Below, piece after piece: positions 1 to 7,585 of a stretch of DNA of 28,714 nucleotides. The notes below the pieces were generated by a model. The model was not told the DNA's origin. It saw only the letters and a program-made list of their open reading frames with translations, and ran no database searches. The DNA comes from JABDPF01 sp036351575 (GTDB taxonomy: Bacteria > Pseudomonadota > Gammaproteobacteria > Xanthomonadales > SZUA-36). Location of the stretch: assembly GCA_036351575.1 (NCBI GenBank), contig JAZBPJ010000145.1:1-28714 (forward strand), written 5' to 3'. Within the stretch, counting starts at the first letter, position 1, and the number at the start of each line of letters is the position of its first letter. Both the position numbers and the translations under genes were made by a program.

Positions 1-821
1 CGACCGTCTGCACCGTTATACGTGTTCGCAATCTCAACAGCAGTTGTCCAGATTTCCTTTAATCGAACGTCGCTGACATGTTCCTGCCAGTTGACGACGG
101 CCTCCGAACGGAACCCGGGGCTGCCGTTTCCAACCCCGTTTCCATCCGGAATCTTTCGATAGCTTGCGGATTCTTTCACGAAGGCCAGGTCTTCGGCCGT
201 AGTGACTTCCTCGTTCCAGTCGGAATGCTGAACAACGTGTACGCGATGCTCAAGGCTTGATTCGGGTGTCACTGCCCGGATACTGCGTATCAGGGCTGCT
301 GAGAAATCGGACTGCCCTGCCTCGGCAATCCAGATCGACCCCCCATCGTCAAGGGTTTCAACGGAAAGACGGCGCACCTCGGACAGGGCCTTGTCAAAAT
401 CTCCGTGGGCGTCGGACCAATGTTCTCCAAACGCCAATTCGAATACTTCCCCGGCCGGGACATACAATCCATCCTGGGTTCCGTATGCGCCCGCCACTGC
501 GTGGTATCTGACCCCGAAAAACCTCGGGTCGGCCAGCATCGTGGCTACTGCCGCAACCGAATGAACGTCGTCCACATCCGTCTTGACGTCAAAATGTGCG
601 AGGAAAAGGTCCTTCCCGCGATCAAACCTGCCCAATAAATCCGGTTCGGAGTCTTCCTTGGAAGCACACGATGACAAAAAGATGATAATCAGAATGGAGA
701 GCGCCGGCTTTATCACCAGGCGAGCGAAAAGACTCCATCCCTGCCTGGCAACGGCTCCAATATTCCCTTCTATGGAAACGTCGGCTTCACGGTCAAATAA
801 ACGGTTCATACAGGTTCTCAT
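1..821 (-). CDS. Lipoprotein with nucleoside-hydrolase-like N-terminus (3' end outside window)
   Basis: An open frame of 273 codons runs from ATG at 821 off the left edge without a stop, so the C-terminus is missing. The start at 821 is preferred over the in-frame ATG at 809 because AGGA lies 6 bases upstream. The protein has a hydrophobic segment ending in LSSC, a lipoprotein-type signal with Cys about residue 52 after an unusually long N-terminal tail. The mature part opens with HFDVKTDVDDVHSVAA, which resembles the Asp-rich metal/ribose loop of nucleoside hydrolases and the DUF1593 nucleoside-hydrolase-like family. A later stretch, GGSIWIAEAGQSDF, also fits that fold. It lies 55 bases past the TRAP operon on the same strand and could be cotranscribed. 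Base composition looks lower in GC than the neighbours (29 of the first 60 bases are G or C), with TTA, ATA and AGG codons, hinting at separate ancestry. The family call is tentative. Confidence 0.62.
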   Translation of the reverse strand, partial: MRTCMNRLFDREADVSIEGNIGAVARQGWSLFARLVIKPALSILIIIFLSSCASKEDSEPDLLGRFDRGKDLFLAHFDVKTDVDDVHSVAAVATMLADPRFFGVRYHAVAGAYGTQDGLYVPAGEVFELAFGEHWSDAHGDFDKALSEVRRLSVETLDDGGSIWIAEAGQSDFSAALIRSIRAVTPESSLEHRVHVVQHSDWNEEVTTAEDLAFVKESASYRKIPDGNGVGNGSPGFRSEAVVNWQEHVSDVRLKEIWTTAVEIANTYNGADG

Positions 822-876
822 GATTTTTCCTGGGGCCGAGGGCCCGCTTGAACCCGACGGCGCGGTCAACAAAAAC

Positions 877-2133
877 CTAAGCCAAGAGCGCCAGCGACAA
901 CCCGGGCCAGAAGGCGATGATCACGACGGAAAGCAGCAGGAACAGGAAAAACGGCAGGGTCGACAGGTAGAGGTCCACCACCGGGCGTTCGAAGCGGTAA
1001 CTGGCGATAAACAGGTTGAGCCCGACCGGCGGCGTGATGTAGCCCAGCTGCATCGTGGCCAGGAACACGATGCCCAGGTGCACCGGGTCGATGCCGAACT
1101 GCAGCGCCACGGGCAGGATCAGCGGCACCACCAGCACGATGGCCGAGAAAATATCCAGGATCGCGCCCAGAGCCAGCAGAAAAACGAGCAGCAGCAGCAG
1201 GAACGTGAACTCCCCGACCACCAGGCTGCCGACCAGTTCGAGCAATTTCTGGGGCACACCGCTGTCGATCATGTAATTGGTCGAGGCCAGGGACATGCCC
1301 AGGATCACCAGGATGCCGCCGACCAGCACCATGGACTCACGCATGATCTTCGGCAATTGCCGCAGGGGAATCTCGCGCAGGATCAGCACGTCCACGATCA
1401 ACACGTAAAGCGCGGTGACCGCCGCCGCCTCTGAAATCGCAAAATAGCCGCTGTAGATTCCCCCCAGCACGACCAGCGGCAGCGGAATTTCCCAGGCGGC
1501 CTCGCGCACGGCGGCGCCGACCTCCCGCCAGGAAAAATCGGACAGTTTTTCGCGGATGGCCCGGTTTTTCCAGACGCTGTAACCGGACAGGAACAGGATC
1601 ATCAGGAATCCCGGCAGGATTCCGGCCAGGAACAGGTCCTCGACCGGAACCTCGGCCACGATGCCGTAAAGGATCAGGGGAAGAGACGGGGCGAAGAGCA
1701 GCCCCAGGCTGCCGGCGGAAGTGATCAGGCCGAGGTTGAATTTCTCGGGATAACCTGCCTCGTGCAAGGCCGGGAACAGCAGGGCGCCGAGGGCGATGAT
1801 CGTGACGCCGGAAGCGCCGGTAAAGGCCGTGAAAAAAGCGCAGGCCGCGAGCGAGACGATGGCCAGGCCCGCGGGCATCCATCCCAGCAGCGCGCGTGTC
1901 AGCCTGACCAGGCGCTTGGGCGCGCCGCTCTCGCTGAGCAGGTAACCGGCGAAGGTGAACAGCGGAATGGCCAGCAGGATCGGCATTTCCGCGATGCCGT
2001 AGAACTCGATCGCCAGGGCCTGCAGGTCGATGCCTTCGCGGCTGAAACCCAGCATTGCGCTGGCCGCGATAATCGCAAACAGCGGTGCGCCGAGCAGCGC
2101 CAGCAGCAGCAGGATGGGGCCGGCGGCGATCAT
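877..2133 (-). CDS. dctM: TRAP transporter large permease (DctM)
   Basis: This is the large membrane subunit of a tripartite ATP-independent periplasmic transporter; it carries the ion-coupled transport path in the inner membrane. The 418-residue protein is almost entirely hydrophobic and has the family's features: MIAAGPILLLLALLGAPLFA at the start, GASGVTIIALGALLFPAL near residue 110, and the C-terminal LGYITPPVGLNLF signature. Length is normal for DctM. The frame stays open upstream to 2325, but that extension overlaps dctQ and has no membrane character. The start at 2133 gives an ATGA overlap with the dctQ stop, the usual translational coupling. It is the last clear gene of the tatT-dctP-dctQ-dctM operon. 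Confidence 0.95.
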   Translation of the reverse strand: MIAAGPILLLLALLGAPLFAIIAASAMLGFSREGIDLQALAIEFYGIAEMPILLAIPLFTFAGYLLSESGAPKRLVRLTRALLGWMPAGLAIVSLAACAFFTAFTGASGVTIIALGALLFPALHEAGYPEKFNLGLITSAGSLGLLFAPSLPLILYGIVAEVPVEDLFLAGILPGFLMILFLSGYSVWKNRAIREKLSDFSWREVGAAVREAAWEIPLPLVVLGGIYSGYFAISEAAAVTALYVLIVDVLILREIPLRQLPKIMRESMVLVGGILVILGMSLASTNYMIDSGVPQKLLELVGSLVVGEFTFLLLLLVFLLALGAILDIFSAIVLVVPLILPVALQFGIDPVHLGIVFLATMQLGYITPPVGLNLFIASYRFERPVVDLYLSTLPFFLFLLLSVVIIAFWPGLSLALLA

Positions 2134-2639
2134 GCGGCCGAACCCGGTCTGAACAGGCCCGCCAGCGCACGGGCGAAATGAACGATGTAACGCCAGGCGA
2201 TGAGACCGAAGCCCAGCGGCAGCACGGACTGGAGCGCCCAGGCCGGCACGTCGCCCAGGAGGCGATCCTGGAACTCGTAGGACGTGCGCACGAATTCCAG
2301 GCTGTGCCAGGCGACCAGCGCGCACACCGCCGCGGTAAACAGGTGCGTTACCGTACGGACCGCGACTGCAGCGCGTTGCGGAAGGAAACGGTTCAGAACG
2401 TCGATGTTGATGTGCTTGTCGCTGCGGCTCGCCGCCAGCGCGCCGGCAACCGCCAGCCAGAGCACCAGCAGCCGCAGCAGTTCATCGTTCCAGATAAAAC
2501 CGAAGTCGAAAAAGTTGCGCATCACGATCTGCCCGGCCGCCAGCAGGATCATCGACGTGAGGATCAGCACCAGCAGGCCGTCCTCGACGATGATTCCGGC
2601 ACGCTCGAGCGCGGACAGGATTTTACGCAGCCCCTTCAA
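2130..2639 (-). CDS. dctQ: TRAP transporter small permease (DctQ)
   Basis: This is the small membrane subunit of the TRAP transporter, which pairs with DctM in the inner membrane. The protein has 169 residues with four hydrophobic helices. The first contains LLVLILTSMILLAAGQIVMR and is followed by FIWNDELLRLLVLWLAVAGA, the conserved region of the DctQ family, then SRSDKHINIDVL. It starts 6 bases after the dctP stop and its own stop overlaps the dctM start, so the three genes are clearly one unit. Length and order (P-Q-M) are standard. Confidence 0.94.
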   Translation of the reverse strand: MKGLRKILSALERAGIIVEDGLLVLILTSMILLAAGQIVMRNFFDFGFIWNDELLRLLVLWLAVAGALAASRSDKHINIDVLNRFLPQRAAVAVRTVTHLFTAAVCALVAWHSLEFVRTSYEFQDRLLGDVPAWALQSVLPLGFGLIAWRYIVHFARALAGLFRPGSAA

Positions 2640-2645
2640 GCCCGG

Positions 2646-3650
2646 TCAGCGCTGTGCGCGGAACTGCTTGAGCAGTTCCTGGATGCGTTCGTAAAGCTCG
2701 AGATCAAAAACGCCTTTCATCCCCATTTCCCGGTTCGACGCACTGACGATGCGGCGCCACTCGGCGACATCGGCAGGATCCGGCTTTACGAGCTCGAGCC
2801 CGCTGTTCAGCAGCGCCTGCATGGCCTCGTCGTTGTCGGAAACACCGTACTTGTCGAACTTGCGGTAGATCCCTTCCATGACTTCGCGCACCACTGCCTG
2901 GTCATCGGGCGAAATTGTTTCAAACACGCGGCGGTCGATCAGCAGGGACGCGTAAACGTAAACGATAGGCACATCCGTGATGTAGCCAACGCGGGTATGC
3001 CACTGGAACACCACGGCCCCCACCGGCGGAGCGGTCACGCTGTCGATCAGGTCGGTCTGCAGGCCGGTCATCACGTCCGTCACCGGCATGACCACGGGCG
3101 CGACGCCCAGCGCCTTCAGCGCCGCGAAACCCGCATCGTCGCCTTCCGGCAGCCAGACCTTGCGTCCGTCGAGATCCCGCAGATCGGTGGCCGGCCGGTT
3201 GGTCATCATGTAGGCGAACCCGGCCGCGGCCAGCCCGAAATTCACGTAGCCGGCATCTTCCAGGCGCTGACGGATGATGGGTTCGATCTCACCGCGAACG
3301 AAGCGGGCTTCCTCGATGGAATCGAACAGCATGGGCAGGGCCAGGATGTCGGCATCGGTAAGGAACAGGCCCAGTTCGCCCGACGAAAACGCGCCGCCGT
3401 GCAATTGGCGCGTGCGCATTTTACGCTGCACCTGCTTGGCGTTACCCTGCACGCCCCCGCCGTAAAACTTGAGCTTGACGCGTCCCTCGGTGTGCGTTTC
3501 GATCGATTTTGCACCGGCCTTCATGTCCTTCATCCAGGAAGAACTCTCCGGTGCGATCGTGGCAATCTTGATGGTCTGGGCCGCGGCCGGACCACCCAGC
3601 AGAAACAGGCAAACAGATACCGCGAAGATCAGCTTCTTGTTCAGGTTCAT
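2646..3650 (-). CDS. dctP: TRAP transporter solute-binding protein, TatP-like (DctP family)
   Basis: This is the periplasmic ligand-binding subunit delivering substrate to DctQM. The frame extends upstream to 4022, but that part overlaps tatT. The start at 3650 gives a clean signal peptide (hydrophobic core FAVSVCLFLLGG, likely cleavage after AAA at residue 24). The 334-residue protein shows the DctP fold signatures: KIATIAPESSSWMK at the mature N-terminus, LPMLFDSIEEA, DLRDLDGRKVWLP and GLQTDLIDS. In most family members the motif is DLKGLK-[IL]-R-V, where Arg binds a carboxylate; here Trp166 occupies that place. With a TatT gene directly upstream, this matches the TPAT subclass described from Treponema (Tp0956/Tp0957), whose binding protein was proposed to take hydrophobic ligands. 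The substrate here is unknown. tatT ends 16 bases upstream. Confidence 0.92.
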   Translation of the reverse strand: MNLNKKLIFAVSVCLFLLGGPAAAQTIKIATIAPESSSWMKDMKAGAKSIETHTEGRVKLKFYGGGVQGNAKQVQRKMRTRQLHGGAFSSGELGLFLTDADILALPMLFDSIEEARFVRGEIEPIIRQRLEDAGYVNFGLAAAGFAYMMTNRPATDLRDLDGRKVWLPEGDDAGFAALKALGVAPVVMPVTDVMTGLQTDLIDSVTAPPVGAVVFQWHTRVGYITDVPIVYVYASLLIDRRVFETISPDDQAVVREVMEGIYRKFDKYGVSDNDEAMQALLNSGLELVKPDPADVAEWRRIVSASNREMGMKGVFDLELYERIQELLKQFRAQR

Positions 3651-3666
3651 AGGAGCGAAAAATCCG

Positions 3667-4539
3667 TCAGAAGTAGTCGTCGGCGCTGGCGAGCAATTCC
3701 TTGGCCTCGTCCTGCGCCAGCGTATTGAAAAGCGTGTAACCGGGCTGTACCGGGTCGGCATCCAGTACTTGCCTGAGCAGTATATCGTGCAGCTCGCGGT
3801 CATACAGCGTGCGCGCGTAATAGCGCGCAAAGTCGACCAGGATGCTGAGATTCCGCCCCCTCGACAGGTCGAGCGCCCGCTCGAAATGGGCCAGGCCGGA
3901 TTCAAAATCCCCTCCGAGGGCCGGCGGGCGCACCGTGTCGAGTACGGCCAGGTAATGTTCGACCTCGCTTTCATTGTACGCGGGGTCGATCTCCCGCACG
4001 CGCTGCAGGGAAGCCTGGGCATGCGGCAGTTTCGCCAGCGCCGCGTAATCTTCCGAGTGCGCCTGGATGTAGGCGATCCAGCTCAGGCTGAACGCGTAAA
4101 GCGCCTCGATCTCTCCGTGCTCGATCTTCTGCAGTTTCGAGGAGAAACCCTCGAACTCCTCGTCCCATATCCCGCACACGCCGCTGTCGGCCGAGCACAG
4201 GGCCCGGCGACCATACTCCCGGGCCCGGGCCGTGAGTTTGCGTGCCCGCAACGGGTCGTCGACGAATATGACGCCGTAGGCGGCATAGAGCTGCGCGGCT
4301 GCGCTCAGCGCCTCGATGTTTTCCGGCGAACCTTCGACGAAGCTGTCCAGCATCAGCAGGTAGGCCGGCGCCCCGTCCCGAACGAGTTCCGGGTCATCCT
4401 GGTTCATGATGGCGTTGTTCAGGTTTTTCGCCATGCCGCTTCCGGCCGTGGCGACCATGCCGGCACAGGAGGCCAGAAACGGCGCGAGCAGGAAAACAGC
4501 GAGGATTAGACTACGATTGAAACGCAATGGTATTTCCAT
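3667..4539 (-). CDS. tatT: TRAP transporter TatT component family lipoprotein
   Basis: This is the fourth, T component of TPAT-type TRAP transporters, a periplasmic lipoprotein built of TPR-like helices that associates with the solute-binding protein. The 290-residue product begins MEIPLRFNRS, then a hydrophobic core and the lipobox LASC (Cys25). The mature part is helical and contains NLNNAIMNQDDPELVRDGAP, YLLMLDSFVEGSPEN and, near the C-terminus, FARYYARTLYDRELHD, all typical of this family. No good Shine-Dalgarno sequence precedes the start. A TATACT -10 element lies about 17 bases upstream, so the leader would be only about 10 bases. It is the first gene of the operon, 16 bases before dctP. 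Family assignment is strong; the exact role is inferred from Treponema work. Confidence 0.9.
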   Translation of the reverse strand: MEIPLRFNRSLILAVFLLAPFLASCAGMVATAGSGMAKNLNNAIMNQDDPELVRDGAPAYLLMLDSFVEGSPENIEALSAAAQLYAAYGVIFVDDPLRARKLTARAREYGRRALCSADSGVCGIWDEEFEGFSSKLQKIEHGEIEALYAFSLSWIAYIQAHSEDYAALAKLPHAQASLQRVREIDPAYNESEVEHYLAVLDTVRPPALGGDFESGLAHFERALDLSRGRNLSILVDFARYYARTLYDRELHDILLRQVLDADPVQPGYTLFNTLAQDEAKELLASADDYF

Positions 4540-4621
4540 TCAAACTGTTACGATCAAGTATAACGGATTGGCCAGAATGATCATTCTCATTTGAAGCCAT
4601 GACAGCAGAGAGACAAAGGCG
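4540..4621. promoter_or_regulatory. Divergent promoter region between tatT and the DUF748 gene, with Fur-like palindrome
   Basis: These 82 bases separate two divergent genes. On the minus strand TATACT (4562-4557) fits a -10 for tatT. On the plus strand TATAAC (4559-4564) fits a -10 for the DUF748 gene, so the two overlap. Neither has a convincing -35. At 4574-4587 there is a perfect 14-base palindrome, AGAATGATCATTCT; read on the minus strand with its flank it begins AATGAGAAT, the left half of a typical Fur box. It sits where RNA polymerase would bind for the tatT promoter. The DUF748 start at 4622 has AAAGG just upstream. Confidence 0.4.
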
Positions 4622-7585
4622 ATGCCCAGAAACGAACCCGGCAACTCGAGACCAGAAACCGAACCCTCAGGTTCACTGCTGCGGCGGTTCTTGTTCCGCA
4701 GACGTGTTTACGTCGGCCTCGCCATGCTTCTCCTTTATGCGCTGTTCGGCTTTTTTGCCGTTCCGGCGCTGATCACGAAATACGGCATCGAGAATATCGA
4801 GCGCATCACGGAGCGCCCGGTGCGCATGGGTGAGGTGCGCTTCAACCCCTTCACCTTCGATCTTGAAATATATGACTTCGAACTCGATGACAGCGACGGC
4901 ACGGCACTGGCTTCCTTCGAGGAACTGCACCTGGACTTTCAGCTCTCCAGCCTGTTTCGCTGGGCCTGGTCTTTTCGCGAATTCCGCGTGGTGGAGCCCG
5001 CTTTTTTCGATGAGCGGTTCGCAGCGGAGGACACGCGCCTGGGGCGCATGCTCGACACGATAAAAGCCAACACGCCACCCGCTGAAGAGACAAGTGATGA
5101 CAGCGGCCTGCCCCGCCTGTTTGTCGAACACCTGGTCGTCGCGCACGGTGACGCGGCGTTCCTCGACCACCTTCCGGAACCCTCGGTGAAACTCTCCACC
5201 GGCCCGATCAACATCAACGTGCACGGCCTTTCAACCCTGCCGGACCGCGACGGCAGCAACACGGTGCACGTGCGTTTCCCGAGTGGCGCCGAGCTGGATT
5301 GGCGCGGCGAATTCCGGCTTGCACCGGTCCAGTCCACCGGGACTCTGTCCCTGGAGAACTGGGAGCTGGACCCGTTGCTGCCCTACCTGCAATCCATGTT
5401 GCCGCTGGATACGCTCAGCGCGAAAGCGTCCACGCGGGCGGACTACCGTTTCGAGTTGAGCGAGACGGGCGATCCCACGCTTCGACTGGAAAACATCGAA
5501 TCGCGCCTGGACGAATTTTCCGTCAGCGGACTGGAGCCCGCCTCGGAGTTCCTCGCCTTCGACGCGCTCGAACTGCTCGGCGGAACGCTCTCTTACCCGG
5601 AGCAAGCAATCTCATTTCAGGAAATCCGCCTGAGCAAGCCACGCATCGACGCCTGGCTGGATGAAGACGCGCAGCCCGGGCTGCTGCAGCTGCTCCCGGA
5701 GGCCTCCGCTGAACCGGCAGCGGCCCCTGAAAGCAGCGAATGGGACATTACCGTGGGCCGCTTCAGCCTCGAGGGCGGCCGCCTTGCCCTGAGCGATCGC
5801 AGTATCACGCCCCATGCCGCCGTGGACGTCGAAAACCTGTCCGTTGCGCTGGAGAATATCGATAACCGGGATGGCACCCGGATACCCCTGACGGCCGCTT
5901 TTGCCACGTCAGCGGGCGGACAGCTGAAGTTTGACGGGTCCGTGACGATACTGCCGGAGCCGCTGGCCGGCGGCACGGCCACGGTTACCGGGCTGCCGGC
6001 AGCACTGGCCGAACCCTACCTGCAGCAGAGCCTGCTGCTGAATGTCGACAGCGGTTCGCTCGACCTCACCGCGGAACTGAACTACGCCCCGGCCGCAGGG
6101 CTTACTTCGGTCGGAGAAATGCAGATCACCGAACTGCAGGCCAGTGACATCGAGACGAACCAGCCGCTGATGTCCTGTGAGAAGGTCGAAATCGACCGCT
6201 TCGAGCTCTACCTGGACCGCTCCGTGGCCCGGCTTTCTTCCCTGCGGCTGGACCGACCTTACGGCCGCGTGGAAGTCCGCTCGGACCGCAGTACCAATAT
6301 CGACAGTCTCCTGGTCGAAACTGCCGAAAATGCAGAAGTCGCGGAAGCGACGCCCGCCTGGTCGGTGGTTATCGGCGGTATCGCGGTCGACGATGGTGCG
6401 ATGGACTTTTCCGACTATTCCCTGCCGCTGCAATTCGCGACCTATATCACCAGCCTGGACGGCACGGTTTCCACTATCGACACGGCCAGCACCGAGCCTG
6501 CGGACATCCGTCTCGAGGGCCAGGTGGACGAATTCGGGCTGGCGCGTATCGATGGCGGAATCAACGTGATGGACCCGACCCTGGATGCCGACGTGACGGT
6601 CGAATTCCGCAACCTGGCGATGAACAACCTGTCCCCCTACTCGGCGGGCTTTGCCGGCCGCGAAATTGACGCCGGCAAGCTGGACCTGGACCTGCGGTAC
6701 CTGGTCAAGCAGGGTATCCTCGATGGTCAAAACAAGATCGTGTTGAGAGACCTGGAACTGGGCGACTCCGTGGATAGCCCGGATGCGGTCAGCCTGCCCC
6801 TTGACCTGGCGGTGGCGCTGCTGAAAAACTCCGAGGGCGTGATCGACGTGGACCTGCCCGTGGAGGGTGATATCAACGATCCCGAATTCCGCATCGGGGG
6901 CGTCATCTGGAAAGCCTTCACGACCCTTATCACCAAGGTGGTCACGGCACCGTTCAAGCTGCTGGGCAGCCTGATCGGCGTGGACTCCGAGGATTTCGGC
7001 CAGGTCCAGTTCCTGGCCGGCCGCTCGGACCTGACTCCGCCTGAACTGGAGCGCATTGCACAGCTCCGTGAAGCGCTCGACAAGCGGCCCGAACTCAGCC
7101 TGGAAATCAGCGGCGTATATGACACTGCAACGGATACTCCGGCGCTGCAGTTTTTCAGCCTGCGTGACACGGTGTTTCAGCGCATGGGACGCGAAATCGG
7201 CGAAGCAAGCGACAGCAACGAATTGCTCGACGACGAAATTCGCTCCGTGCTGGAAGAAATGCACCGCGAGCGTTTTCCGGACGAGCCGCTGGAGCCGCTG
7301 CGCGCCCTGCATTCCGCGCCGCCGGCGGGCGATCCCGAAGGAGAACCGGTCGTGGACCGGACCGCTTATTCCGGGGAACTGGTCGATCGCCTGCTGCCCA
7401 CTCAGCCGATCGGCGCCGCCGAACTGGAACAGCTGGCCGCACAGCGGGCGCAAGCCATACTGGATGCCATGCTGGAACAGGGCATGCCGCCCGAACGAGC
7501 ACGAATCGTCGAACCGCAGGCCGTCGAATCCGAAGACGGCGAGTGGGTCGTCACCGAACTCGGGGTCGCGACCGGTTCAGGCTAA
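4622..7585 (+). CDS. DUF748 domain-containing AsmA-like envelope protein
   Basis: This large inner-membrane-anchored protein faces the periplasm and belongs to the AsmA-like DUF748 group. These proteins are thought to be long beta-groove bridges acting in envelope lipid homeostasis; no specific role is shown for this one. The 987 residues start with a basic tail (RRFLFRRR), one membrane helix (about 30-50), then ERITERPVRMGEVRFNPFTF and LEIYDFELDD, the hallmark opening of the family. Repeating beta segments follow (WDITVGRFSLEGGRLALSD, WSVVIGGIAVDDGAMDFSDY). Near residue 700 comes LDLRYLVKQGILDGQNKIVL, the conserved AsmA-like C-terminal block, then SVDSPDAVSLPLDLAVALL. The last 190 residues hold FLAGRSDLTPPELERIAQL, a segment common to DUF748 proteins. 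The start has an AAAGG site. Its stop overlaps the stop of the convergent aldehyde dehydrogenase gene by 4 bases. Confidence 0.93.
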   Translation: MPRNEPGNSRPETEPSGSLLRRFLFRRRVYVGLAMLLLYALFGFFAVPALITKYGIENIERITERPVRMGEVRFNPFTFDLEIYDFELDDSDGTALASFEELHLDFQLSSLFRWAWSFREFRVVEPAFFDERFAAEDTRLGRMLDTIKANTPPAEETSDDSGLPRLFVEHLVVAHGDAAFLDHLPEPSVKLSTGPININVHGLSTLPDRDGSNTVHVRFPSGAELDWRGEFRLAPVQSTGTLSLENWELDPLLPYLQSMLPLDTLSAKASTRADYRFELSETGDPTLRLENIESRLDEFSVSGLEPASEFLAFDALELLGGTLSYPEQAISFQEIRLSKPRIDAWLDEDAQPGLLQLLPEASAEPAAAPESSEWDITVGRFSLEGGRLALSDRSITPHAAVDVENLSVALENIDNRDGTRIPLTAAFATSAGGQLKFDGSVTILPEPLAGGTATVTGLPAALAEPYLQQSLLLNVDSGSLDLTAELNYAPAAGLTSVGEMQITELQASDIETNQPLMSCEKVEIDRFELYLDRSVARLSSLRLDRPYGRVEVRSDRSTNIDSLLVETAENAEVAEATPAWSVVIGGIAVDDGAMDFSDYSLPLQFATYITSLDGTVSTIDTASTEPADIRLEGQVDEFGLARIDGGINVMDPTLDADVTVEFRNLAMNNLSPYSAGFAGREIDAGKLDLDLRYLVKQGILDGQNKIVLRDLELGDSVDSPDAVSLPLDLAVALLKNSEGVIDVDLPVEGDINDPEFRIGGVIWKAFTTLITKVVTAPFKLLGSLIGVDSEDFGQVQFLAGRSDLTPPELERIAQLREALDKRPELSLEISGVYDTATDTPALQFFSLRDTVFQRMGREIGEASDSNELLDDEIRSVLEEMHRERFPDEPLEPLRALHSAPPAGDPEGEPVVDRTAYSGELVDRLLPTQPIGAAELEQLAAQRAQAILDAMLEQGMPPERARIVEPQAVESEDGEWVVTELGVATGSG

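Noticed and set aside
829..846. Rho-independent terminator after dctM
   Set aside because: GGGCC-GAG-GGCCC gives only a 5-base-pair stem, has no T run, and lies next to the ribosome site of the next gene, so it is not a convincing terminator.
2134..2325. A 64-residue N-terminal extension of DctM
   Set aside because: It is Arg/Gly/Ala-rich, overlaps dctQ and lacks any family similarity; the ATGA-coupled start at 2133 is standard.
2085..3728. A 547-codon plus-strand frame across dctQ and dctP
   Set aside because: The opposite strand carries clear TRAP subunits with coupled starts; this frame has no domain or ribosome site.
5909..7453. A 514-codon minus-strand frame inside the DUF748 gene
   Set aside because: The DUF748 motifs are on the plus strand; the reverse translation is Gln/His/Arg-rich with no known motif.
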